From NCBI GenBank assembly GCA_030625695.1, contig DAOUQK010000120.1, positions 1 through 9,691 of the forward strand: DNA of 9,691 bases, given 5' to 3'. Each line of letters begins with the position of its first letter. Positions within the stretch are counted from its first letter, which is position 1. The DNA is from Paracoccaceae bacterium (GTDB lineage: Bacteria; Pseudomonadota; Alphaproteobacteria; Rhodobacterales; Rhodobacteraceae). Under the pieces are notes generated by a model. That model made no database searches and had not been told where the DNA came from. It was given only the letters and a program-made list of their open reading frames with translations. Position numbers and translations under genes: made by a program. Below, piece by piece: positions 1-5,826 of the stretch.

Positions 1-1
1 T

Positions 2-199
2 TATGGCGCGCATTGCGTTACGGCGGCGGCCTTGCCTTACCTTGGGCGGACCGAAGAGGCGAAGACTGCATTGAATATGGCGCTAAAACTCAACCCCAGG
101 CTTTCGCTGACCAATATCGCCCGCAATCCGATGTTCGTGCGCAAAAATGACGTGGCCAGATTGCTGGATGGCTTGCGAAAGGCCGGTTTGCCGGAATAA
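2..199 (+). CDS. C-terminal fragment of a TPR protein, probably adenylate/guanylate cyclase
   Basis: This is the last 65 codons of an open frame that enters from the left edge and stops with TAA at 197-199. Residues of roughly ALPYLGRTEEAKTAL followed by LKLNPRLSL look like one tetratricopeptide helix pair. The final stretch, with LLDGLRKAGLPE at the very end, resembles the C-terminus of class III nucleotide cyclases of alphaproteobacteria that carry a TPR tail after the catalytic domain. The catalytic domain would lie outside the window, so the cyclase assignment is recognition of a tail only; another TPR protein is possible. It is convergent with trpS, with a 160-base gap between them. Confidence 0.6.
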   Translation, partial: YGAHCVTAAALPYLGRTEEAKTALNMALKLNPRLSLTNIARNPMFVRKNDVARLLDGLRKAGLPE

Positions 200-264
200 T
201 CCGCCGCGAGGGTTGCGCAGATTTGTTAGACCAGAACGCCCGGACACTGACTCATGCAGCCATC

Positions 265-333
265 CGTAGGGTGGGGTTCCACCCCACCGCCCCGCAAAGT
301 CAAAGGGATGATGGGTTGAAAACCCATCCTACG
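265..333. repeat. Double-hairpin intergenic repeat, copy 1
   Basis: The element begins CGTAGG and ends CCTACG, so its ends are inverted copies. Inside are two hairpins. The left one has arms 270-277 and 281-288 (8 bp, 3-base loop). The right one has arms 310-317 and 321-328 (8 bp, 3-base loop). The right half matches copy 2 (4884-4906) at 21 of 23 bases. It sits between the convergent ends of the TPR-protein gene and trpS, where the hairpins could act as a two-way transcription stop, although there is no clear T-run. It looks like a REP/MITE-type non-coding dispersed element. The 160-base gap around it shows no gene. Confidence 0.7.
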
Positions 334-359
334 CAACAATGACAGGCCGGTCTTTGGGC

Positions 360-1382
360 TTAAACCGGCCCCACCATCCCGACAATCTCATATGTCTGGC
401 GCAGGATCGGTGCGGTAATTTCACGTGCCCGGGCTGCGCCATGCGACAGAATACGGTCGATCTCGGATGGGTCGTTCATCAGCCGGGCCATTTCAGATGA
501 AATGGGCGAAAGTTTGGACACTGCCAGTTCCGCCAGTTTTGGTTTGAAGGTGCCAAATTGCTGGCCTCCGACCTCACCCAAAACCTGATCAACCGACTGG
601 TCCGAAAGCGACGCGTAGATGTTAACCAGATTGCGCGCCTCGGGGCGGTCCTCCAGCCCTTTGGCCTCGGACGGCAGCGCATCCGGATCGGTTTTGGCCT
701 TGCGGATCTTTTTGGCGATAGTGTCGGCATCGTCGGTCATGTTGATCCGGCTGGCATCGGACGGATCGGACTTTGACATTTTCTTTGACCCATCGCGCAG
801 GGACATGACCCGCGTCGCCGCCCCTTCAATCACCGGCTCGGTGATCGGAAAGAAATCGACGCCATAGTCATGGTTGAACTTGGCGGCAATGTCGCGGGTC
901 AGTTCCAGATGTTGTTTCTGGTCCTCGCCCACCGGCACATGGGTGGCGTGGTACACCAGAATATCCGCCGCCATCAGCGCCGGATAACCAAACAATCCCA
1001 AGCTGACATTCTGGGCATTCTTACCCGCCTTATCCTTGAACTGCGTCATCCGCTGCATCCAGCCCATGCGCGCCACACAGTTGAATATCCAGCCAAGTTG
1101 CGCGTGCTCGGGCACCTGTGACTGATTGATCAGAATGGATTTTTCCGGGTCGATGCCGGCAGCGATGAAACCGGCGCACAGTTCCCGGGTGTTATGCGCC
1201 AGGGCCGCAGGGTCCTGCCAGACCGAAATGGCGTGCAGGTCAACCATGCAATAGACGGTCTCAAAATCCGGGCCTTGCATATCGACAAACCGCTTGATCG
1301 CGCCCAGGTAATTACCCAGGGTCAGCCCGCCGGACGGCTGGATACCGGAAAACACCCGTGGGGTGAAAGATGTGGTGGACAT
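360..1382 (-). CDS. trpS: Tryptophanyl-tRNA synthetase
   Basis: A 340-residue class I aminoacyl-tRNA synthetase that charges tRNA(Trp) with tryptophan using ATP in the cytoplasm. The Rossmann-fold ATP site is seen in PSGGLTLGNYLGA (residues 16-28, the HIGH-equivalent), the tryptophan/ATP region in PVGEDQKQHLELTRDIA (150-166), and the KMSKS loop at residues 201-205. The length is typical of bacterial TrpS and the protein is intact from the N-terminal ATG to TAA. The start fits because the conserved FSGIQPSGG begins at residue 11. It is transcribed leftwards, divergent from the rhomboid-like gene (88-base gap) and convergent with the TPR-protein gene. An essential housekeeping gene with no unusual features. 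Confidence 0.97.
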   Translation of the reverse strand: MSTTSFTPRVFSGIQPSGGLTLGNYLGAIKRFVDMQGPDFETVYCMVDLHAISVWQDPAALAHNTRELCAGFIAAGIDPEKSILINQSQVPEHAQLGWIFNCVARMGWMQRMTQFKDKAGKNAQNVSLGLFGYPALMAADILVYHATHVPVGEDQKQHLELTRDIAAKFNHDYGVDFFPITEPVIEGAATRVMSLRDGSKKMSKSDPSDASRINMTDDADTIAKKIRKAKTDPDALPSEAKGLEDRPEARNLVNIYASLSDQSVDQVLGEVGGQQFGTFKPKLAELAVSKLSPISSEMARLMNDPSEIDRILSHGAARAREITAPILRQTYEIVGMVGPV

Positions 1383-1417
1383 GGCTGAAACTCCCGGCTG
1401 GTATATCTGGTCTGCCT

Positions 1418-1446
1418 CGCTTACCCATGGGCCAAAGCCGCGTCAA
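1418..1446 (-). promoter_or_regulatory. Candidate sigma-70 promoter for trpS
   Basis: On the minus strand TTGACG (1441-1446) is followed by a 17-base spacer and TAAGCG (1418-1423), about 35 bases before the trpS ATG. The -35 box is good (5 of 6) and the spacing is ideal. The -10 box is a poor match to TATAAT, which is common for GC-rich alphaproteobacteria but limits confidence. Confidence 0.35.
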
Positions 1447-1470
1447 CCGGCGCACAGCAGTGAGAGCCAT

Positions 1471-2157
1471 ATGAGCCAGCAAGAATCCCCCCCCGCAGTC
1501 AATCCGCTGCCGCCGGTTGTGGCGGCGTTGTTCCTGTTTGTCATGGGAATCGAAGTTGTCCTGAACCTTGGCACACGCGGATTGGTTGGCGGGCCCGAAG
1601 CGGTGGGATGGCGGTTGGCGGCGGTCGAAAGCTATGCGTTTTCCGGCGATATCCTGAAATGGATGTGGCAGACCGGGCGCTGGCCGACCGAACATCTGAT
1701 ACGGTTCGTGACCTATCCGTTTGTGCACGTGACGTTCACCCAAGCGCTGTTTGTCGGTGTTTTCCTGTTGGCCATGGGCAAGATGGTGGCCGAAGTGATG
1801 GGCGCATTTGCGATGCTGTTGGTATTTGTCCTGTCGGGCATTTGCGGCGCCTTGGGATATGGCATTCTGACCAATGATTCCTACCCTCTGATCGGCGGCT
1901 TCCCGGCGGTCTACGGGTTGATCGGCGCGTTCACGTTTCTGTTGTGGCGGTCTTTGGCACTGGTCGGGGCCAATCAGGCGCGGGCCTTCACGCTGATTGC
2001 GTTTTTGATGGGGATACAGTTGGTGTTCGGCCTGTTGTTCGGGCTGCAAAAAGACTGGGTTGCCGATCTGGCCGGGTTTGCCTGCGGCTTTGGCCTGTCT
2101 TTCTTTGTCTCGCCCGGCGGTTGGACGCGGATCAGGGCGCGGATCAGGCGAGGCTGA
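1471..2157 (+). CDS. Rhomboid-fold membrane protein lacking catalytic residues
   Basis: A 228-residue multi-pass membrane protein with about six hydrophobic segments, recognisable as a rhomboid fold: YPFVHVTF (82-89), then a glycine-rich helix pair, then IGGFPAVYGLIGAF (141-154), then a final helix containing WVADLAGFACGF (196-207). In active rhomboid proteases the fourth helix has GxSG with the nucleophilic serine. Here the aligned residues are G-F-P, so the serine is absent. The catalytic histidine of the last helix is replaced by Asp199, and of the HxxxxHxxxN motif only His86 remains (Gln91 and Val95 at the other places). The ATG at 1471 is preferred over the more upstream open frame because GAGAG lies just before it and the upstream 36 residues look non-coding. 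The likely role is membrane-protein binding or chaperoning rather than proteolysis; the substrate is unknown. Confidence 0.8.
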   Translation: MSQQESPPAVNPLPPVVAALFLFVMGIEVVLNLGTRGLVGGPEAVGWRLAAVESYAFSGDILKWMWQTGRWPTEHLIRFVTYPFVHVTFTQALFVGVFLLAMGKMVAEVMGAFAMLLVFVLSGICGALGYGILTNDSYPLIGGFPAVYGLIGAFTFLLWRSLALVGANQARAFTLIAFLMGIQLVFGLLFGLQKDWVADLAGFACGFGLSFFVSPGGWTRIRARIRRG

Positions 2158-2182
2158 CAATAGGTCAGCCCCCTTGCCACAA

Positions 2183-2200
2183 TGTTTCGCGCGCGAAACA
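2183..2200. repeat. Perfect 18-bp palindrome in convergent gap
   Basis: TGTTTCGCGCGCGAAACA reads the same on both strands. As RNA it could form a 7-bp stem with a CGCG loop; as DNA it has the symmetry of a dimeric operator. It lies 26 bases after the rhomboid-like gene and far from any start codon on either strand, so a promoter role is not obvious. No T-run follows. Confidence 0.6.
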
Positions 2201-2234
2201 TATGGTCAAATTGTAGGTAATTTCGCAAAGGTTT

Positions 2235-2252
2235 GTTAAGGTATTCCTTAAC
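2235..2252. repeat. Short inverted repeat GTTAAGG/CCTTAAC
   Basis: Two perfect 7-base arms (2235-2241 and 2246-2252) flank TATT. It lies between the 18-bp palindrome and the terminator hairpin. It contains two TTAA elements 8 bases apart, one more than the usual CtrA box spacing, so a CtrA site is not claimed. Function unknown. Confidence 0.45.
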
Positions 2253-2263
2253 GGACAAGTCGT

Positions 2264-2294
2264 CAAAACTCCGGGTCTTTCACCCGGAGTTTTG
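2264..2294. terminator. Bidirectional intrinsic terminator between convergent genes
   Basis: A perfect 13-bp stem: CAAAACTCCGGGT (2264-2276), a 5-base loop CTTTC, and the complement ACCCGGAGTTTTG (2282-2294). The A-run and T-run belong to the stem, so either strand yields a GC hairpin ending in U residues. It can stop both the rightward rhomboid-like transcript and the leftward murJ-crp-DUF2892 transcript. A weaker hairpin with arms AACTG (2298-2302) and CAGTT (2308-2312) followed by TTTT lies immediately to the right and overlaps the DUF2892 stop codon. Confidence 0.8.
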
Positions 2295-2306
2295 GCCAAC
2301 TGTAGC

Positions 2307-2501
2307 TCAGTTTTTTATAGGGCAGGTGTTCAGGCCAAGTATGCTGTAGATCGGGCAGGAACCGACCAGCCCGGTGATCAGCGGCACAAGGCCAACCCAA
2401 CCCCATGGTGTCATCGGCCCTACAAAAACCAGCGAGATAAGAACCAGACCTAAGACGACCCGCAAAATGCGGTCCAGATTGCCTTCGTTACGTTTCAACA
2501 T
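2307..2501 (-). CDS. DUF2892 small inner-membrane protein (YgaP-tail-like)
   Basis: A 64-residue protein starting MLKRNEGNLDRILR, with two hydrophobic segments (about 14-28 and 33-58), matching the DUF2892 family. Related domains form the membrane tail of the rhodanese YgaP and often occur near sulfur-transfer genes. Two cysteines, C49 and C60, sit at the end of the second segment. The start at 2501 is chosen because AAGGAAA precedes it at proper distance; an open extension of 16 codons upstream has no ribosome site and is not family-like. It lies 87 bases downstream of the Crp/Fnr-type gene and is probably the last gene of the same leftward transcript. The biochemical role is unknown; the sulfur link is inference from family context. 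Confidence 0.85.
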   Translation of the reverse strand: MLKRNEGNLDRILRVVLGLVLISLVFVGPMTPWGWVGLVPLITGLVGSCPIYSILGLNTCPIKN

Positions 2502-2568
2502 GTGAGTTTCCTTTCGGGTGAGTCGTTGATTACTGACCCTGTTTCGCATGGCGTCCGACCTTGTGTCG

Positions 2569-2581
2569 GTGACACTGTCAC
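2569..2581. promoter_or_regulatory. Possible operator dyad upstream of DUF2892 gene
   Basis: GTGACA-C-TGTCAC is a 13-base dyad in the 87-base gap between the regulator gene and the DUF2892 gene. It resembles half of a Crp-family site (TGTGA-N6-TCACA), but the spacing between GTGA and TCAC is 5 rather than 6. It may be a target of the adjacent Crp/Fnr-type protein. Confidence 0.25.
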
Positions 2582-2588
2582 ACTCGCC

Positions 2589-3188
2589 CTAATTTGTTTC
2601 AGATGCGATCCGTTCCAGCCCGCCCCGGTCCAGTACAACCAACCGCCCCCGTCCCGGTTCGACCAACCCTTGGCGGGCAAATTCACTCAGACGCCGACTG
2701 ACAAATGCCCGCCCCGAGGCGGTCTCGACTGCCAAAGCCTCATGGGTGGCGATGATTTGGTCGCTGTTGCTGGCAAGGCGCAGCAGAACCCGCGCAAGGC
2801 GGGCGTCAAAGCCGGTCAGGGCGACGTCCTCGACCAATTGTTCAAAATCGGCAAAGCGGTGGGCGACGCCCTGCATGATCTCGGCGCGAAAATCGGCGTC
2901 TTCGGTCATGGATTGGCGGAATGCGGCGTGGGGCATGACTTCACCGATAATGTCCGTTTCGGCGGTGCCTTCGGCGGAATACCGGCGACCATCAATCATG
3001 CAGGCAAAGGTTTGCAGGCAAACGTCGCCCGAGGAAACCCGGTAAAGTACGACTTCGCGTCCGTTGGCGGCGGTTAATGTAACGCGGATGGTGCCTTTGC
3101 TCAGGCGGACAAAACCGGGGCATTCCTGACCCGGGCTGAACAGAACTGTGCCAGCCGGGCAGGTGAGGGGGGTGGTTTTTGGCGTCAT
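2589..3188 (-). CDS. Crp/Fnr-family transcriptional regulator
   Basis: A 199-residue protein with a cupin-like sensor domain (about residues 8-100), a dimerisation helix (about 100-135) and a winged helix-turn-helix (about 145-190; EALAVETASGRAFVSRRLSEF marks the reader helix region). The sensor domain lacks the phosphate-binding cassette of cAMP-responsive Crp: the place of the GE-L / R-S-A residues holds GDVCLQTFACMIDGRRYSAEG. It carries four cysteines, C10, C23, C57 and C63, but no Fnr-type N-terminal cluster motif. The ATG begins on the base after the murJ stop codon, with GAGGAAAGG as ribosome site inside the end of murJ, so the two are translationally linked. Neighbouring DUF2892 suggests a sulfur, redox or oxygen signal, but the ligand is not shown by sequence. 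Confidence 0.88.
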   Translation of the reverse strand: MTPKTTPLTCPAGTVLFSPGQECPGFVRLSKGTIRVTLTAANGREVVLYRVSSGDVCLQTFACMIDGRRYSAEGTAETDIIGEVMPHAAFRQSMTEDADFRAEIMQGVAHRFADFEQLVEDVALTGFDARLARVLLRLASNSDQIIATHEALAVETASGRAFVSRRLSEFARQGLVEPGRGRLVVLDRGGLERIASETN

Positions 3189-4730
3189 CTAACCTTTCCT
3201 CGCGGCTCGGCGGAAATCGGACAGCTTGGTGGCCCCAATCAACTGGCCGACGATAAAGAAAATGGCAATGCCCGTGATCACAAGCCCGGTCAGTGCAAGG
3301 TAACGCCATCCGGGCATGTTGAGAGCTTGGTCAAGCAGCTGGGCCAAGCCATACAATACGGCCCCCATGATCAGGGCGGCGACACATATGCGCCAAATGC
3401 GGCTGCGGAACCTTGTGTCAAAGCTGGCGGTATCACCGAACGGCTTGGTGCCCCGGGCCAGCAATGCGGCCATGGCCCAGGCGGCGATGGTGGTGGCCCA
3501 GGCGGGCGCAAGCCAGCCAAGAAACGGGATCAGACCGACGGCAAGGGCGGCGTTTATCACCATCGCCACCAGCGCATAATGAAAGGGGGTTCTGGTATCG
3601 CCCCGGGCAAAGAACTGAGGTTGCAGGATTTTCTGTAACACGAAGGCGGGCAGTCCGAGGCCGTAAATGGCCACGGCGCTGGCAATGGCGGCACTGTCAC
3701 TGGCGGTTAGCGCGCCGCGTTGGAACAATACCGCGACAAGCGGCAGGGGGATCACCACCAAAGCGACCGCCGAAGGGATGGTCAGCGCCAGTGAAATCTC
3801 GCCCGCGCGGCTAAAGGCCTGGCGCGCGCCGCTGTGGTCTTTGGCTGCAAGACGGCGCGACAGGTCGGGCAGCAGGACCACGCCGATGGCGATGCCAACC
3901 ACGCCAAGCGGCAGCTGGTACAGCCGGTCAGCGGCATACAGCCAGCCGACCGCATGGTCGAAATAGCTGGCGACCTGTTGGCCGACCAGCAGGTTGATCT
4001 GGATAACGCCGCCGGCCAAGGCGGCGGGAATGGCGGTTTTCACCAAAAGGGCCATGTCGGGGGTCCAGCGCGGGCGGGTGATCCGCAACGAAAACCCGGC
4101 GCGTTTGGCGGCGACCCAGACCAGCGCCAGTTGGGCGATGCCGGCCACCGGAATCATCCAGACCAGCGCATTGGCGACATTGGCACCGGTGGCTGCCGCC
4201 AGCGCCATGGACGCGACCAGCAGGATATTCAGCAACACCGGGGCGGCGGCGGCGGCGGCAAAGCGGCCGGTGGCGTTCAGCACGCCGGACAGCAGAGCGG
4301 CCAGCGAAATGAACAGGATATAAGGGAATGCGATACGGCCAAAGTCGACCGACAGATCGAACTGTTCCTGCCCGGCAAAGCCACTGGCAAGACCATAGAC
4401 CAGCCAGGGCATGGCAGCCTGCGCCACCAATGTCAGGATGATCAGAACCGAGGCCAACCCGGCAAAGGCGTCTTGCGCGAACCCTTGCGAATCTTCGTCT
4501 TTTTCCAGCTTTTTCGAGAACATCGGCACAAAGGCCATGTTGAACGCGCCTTCGGCAAAGAACCGGCGGAACATATTGGGCAGGCGGAAGGCAACGACAT
4601 ACGCCTCGTACAGCGGGCCGGTGCCAAGGAAGGCCAGGATCATCGCATCGCGCACAAAGCCCAGCACACGACTGGCCATGGTCCACATGCCGACGGTCAG
4701 GAACCCGGACATTAGGCGGATTGGTTTCAT
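3189..4730 (-). CDS. murJ: Lipid II flippase MurJ (MviN)
   Basis: A 513-residue polytopic membrane protein with about 14 hydrophobic helices. It moves lipid-linked peptidoglycan precursor (lipid II) from the cytoplasmic to the periplasmic face of the inner membrane. The family signature is clear near the N-terminus: SRVLGFVRDAMILAFLG (residues 20-36, with the functionally important Arg27 and Asp28), then FRLPNMFRRFFAEGAFNMAFVP (48-69). A charged cytoplasmic loop KKLEKDED follows. Length and start are normal for the family. It is first in a leftward set with the Crp/Fnr-type gene and the DUF2892 gene; the regulator begins with no gap. In the 195-base upstream gap a TTGACG at 4830-4835 (minus strand) could be a -35 box, but no convincing -10 follows at the right distance. 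Confidence 0.96.
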   Translation of the reverse strand: MKPIRLMSGFLTVGMWTMASRVLGFVRDAMILAFLGTGPLYEAYVVAFRLPNMFRRFFAEGAFNMAFVPMFSKKLEKDEDSQGFAQDAFAGLASVLIILTLVAQAAMPWLVYGLASGFAGQEQFDLSVDFGRIAFPYILFISLAALLSGVLNATGRFAAAAAAPVLLNILLVASMALAAATGANVANALVWMIPVAGIAQLALVWVAAKRAGFSLRITRPRWTPDMALLVKTAIPAALAGGVIQINLLVGQQVASYFDHAVGWLYAADRLYQLPLGVVGIAIGVVLLPDLSRRLAAKDHSGARQAFSRAGEISLALTIPSAVALVVIPLPLVAVLFQRGALTASDSAAIASAVAIYGLGLPAFVLQKILQPQFFARGDTRTPFHYALVAMVINAALAVGLIPFLGWLAPAWATTIAAWAMAALLARGTKPFGDTASFDTRFRSRIWRICVAALIMGAVLYGLAQLLDQALNMPGWRYLALTGLVITGIAIFFIVGQLIGATKLSDFRRAARKG

Positions 4731-4837
4731 AAGTGGGAAATTCTGTTAGGGGTCGTCACTGCCGGATTGCCCGTTGTTGCTGGTGTTCGGGGCAAGGTAG
4801 CGGTTTCCCGGATGCAGGGAAAGGCCATGCGTCAACC

Positions 4838-4906
4838 CGTAGGATGGGTTTTTAACCCATCTTCCCGAGCTTGTTGCAGGCAAGATGGGTTAAAAACCCA
4901 ACCTAC
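4838..4906. repeat. Double-hairpin intergenic repeat, copy 2
   Basis: The same kind of element as at 265-333. It runs from CGTAGG to CCTAC and contains two hairpins: arms 4843-4850/4854-4861 (8 bp, loop TTT) and 4884-4891/4895-4902 (one mismatch, loop AAA). The two halves are themselves inverted copies over about 25 bases with one mismatch, so the whole element can form a cruciform. It begins 19 bases beyond the soxR stop codon and may terminate soxSR transcription. The surrounding gap (4731-4925) contains no gene; TTTCCC/GGGAAA arms at 4804-4822 are a further small dyad. Confidence 0.75.
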
Positions 4907-4925
4907 AGAAAATATCTGACGCGGA

Positions 4926-5261
4926 TTAATTCTCGGCGCAAAACAGGTCATAGACCACTTCAAGGATACGCCGGGGGCGTTCATCCGCGAGGCGATAATA
5001 GATTGCCTTACCGTCTCGGCGCGGAATCACCAGACCTTCAAGGCGCAGGCGTGAAAGCTGTTGTGATACCGCTGCCTGGCGGGCCGACAAAAGGTCCTCC
5101 AACTCGGTCACGGTCTTTTCGCCGGTGACCAGATGGCACAGGATCATCAGGCGGCCTTCGTGTGAGATGGCCTTGAGAAAATTCGAAGCGGTGGTCGCAT
5201 TGTCGACCATTTTGTCCAGTTCGTCTTCGGCCATATCGGCGGAAAATTTTGGAAGCGCCAT
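4926..5261 (-). CDS. soxR: ArsR-family persulfide-responsive repressor SoxR
   Basis: A 111-residue ArsR/SmtB-type winged-helix protein. The core is FLKAISHEGRLMILCHL (28-44), the reader helix is around SARQAAVSQQLSRLRLEGLV (59-78), and the wing is RRDGKAIYYRLAD (81-93). Two cysteines are present, C42 and C108. They fall one residue from the C41/C107 pair that forms polysulfide bridges in SqrR of Rhodobacter capsulatus, and BigR and SoxR share the pair. The protein should bind sox operators and release them when sulfide-derived persulfides link the cysteines. AAGGA precedes the ATG. It is read leftwards 62 bases after soxS, probably in one transcript from the soxS promoter. It is unrelated to the redox-sensing MerR-type SoxR of enterobacteria. 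Confidence 0.93.
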   Translation of the reverse strand: MALPKFSADMAEDELDKMVDNATTASNFLKAISHEGRLMILCHLVTGEKTVTELEDLLSARQAAVSQQLSRLRLEGLVIPRRDGKAIYYRLADERPRRILEVVYDLFCAEN

Positions 5262-5323
5262 GTGTTGTTGTCCTTGGGTTATGGCAAATTGGGGTTCCCT
5301 GGCGGCAGAGACTTATATTTAGC

Positions 5324-5722
5324 TTATCCGTTTCCTACTGCTTCGGGGACGTACTTCGTGAATTTTTTCAGCATAATTGCCAGAAGCGGCCAAAAGAAAT
5401 CTTCACCCGGATATCCTTCCAGCCGGGTTAGTTCCTCACCGTTTTCGACAATCAGAAAGGTCGGCGTGAAATTTACCCGCCGGGCGATGTGCAGGTCTTC
5501 GGGCATGGATCGCAGATCGACCCGGCGCAAAGGCGCGTGTCTGCCTTCGGCTGTTTTGTGGTAAATCACCCCGATCTCTTCGTTCCAGCGTTCGCACCAT
5601 TCACAGCCGGTTTGTTCGACCATGACCAGTTCAGCTGCCACCGCAGGAGGGGCCGCAACAAACAGGATAAGCGCAACAAGCACACCGGGAAGAGTTCCGA
5701 AGTAACTTTTGAGTGCGAACAT
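5324..5722 (-). CDS. soxS: Periplasmic thioredoxin SoxS
   Basis: A 132-residue thioredoxin-fold protein with an N-terminal signal peptide (hydrophobic residues about 12-29, probable cleavage after AVA-A). The active site is C40-E-W-C43, and the cis-proline loop is NFTPTF with Pro87. In Paracoccus SoxS is the thiol-disulfide reductase that keeps or restores the SoxYZ carrier cysteine in an active state, taking electrons through SoxV. The start at 5722 is supported by AGGTGG just upstream. It is divergent from soxV, and its promoter region overlaps a candidate SoxR operator. It is unrelated to the AraC-type SoxS regulator of E. coli. All catalytic features are intact. Confidence 0.92.
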   Translation of the reverse strand: MFALKSYFGTLPGVLVALILFVAAPPAVAAELVMVEQTGCEWCERWNEEIGVIYHKTAEGRHAPLRRVDLRSMPEDLHIARRVNFTPTFLIVENGEELTRLEGYPGEDFFWPLLAIMLKKFTKYVPEAVGNG

Positions 5723-5752
5723 GTGCCACCTGTTGACGTTGTGATGATCAAC

Positions 5753-5781
5753 AACATAATCTGAATATATGAATAATTCAA
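5753..5781 (-). promoter_or_regulatory. Candidate soxS promoter with SoxR operator in the spacer
   Basis: On the minus strand TTGAAT (5776-5781) and TATGTT (5753-5758) are separated by exactly 17 bases and stand about 30-60 bases before the soxS ATG. The spacer contains ATTC-N8-AGAT (5759-5774, minus strand), a near match to the ATTC-N8-GAAT element found before soxX. It matches the soxA-soxB element at 11 of 14 bases over TCATATATTCAGAT. A second small dyad, TGAATAATTCA (5770-5780), overlaps it. A repressor bound here would block soxSR and could also affect soxV. In Paracoccus SoxR is known to bind the soxS-soxV gap. Confidence 0.5.
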
Positions 5782-5826
5782 GTTGCGACCTGTGTCGTAA
5801 CGCGGTGTTGTGAAGGATTGTTACAG

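Noticed and set aside
1312..2160. 282-codon open frame on the minus strand opposite the rhomboid-like gene
   Set aside because: Composition (Gln, Arg, His, Pro rich) is that of an antisense frame in GC-rich DNA, and it also overlaps the true trpS start.
2236..2251. CtrA box (TTAA-N7-TTAA)
   Set aside because: The spacing is 8 rather than 7 and the site is between two convergent gene ends.
3834..4715. 293-codon open frame on the plus strand opposite murJ
   Set aside because: It is a frame shadow of murJ: rich in Gly, Gln, His and Arg, no ribosome site, no recognisable domain, while the murJ frame is clearly coding.
265..4906. CRISPR or IS remnant from the repeated hairpin elements
   Set aside because: Only two copies 4.5 kb apart, no spacer array, no transposase or target duplication seen.
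5818..5826. TTG start for soxV
   Set aside because: The GAAGGA ribosome site directly abuts the TTG, leaving no spacing, and is well placed for the ATG at 5827.
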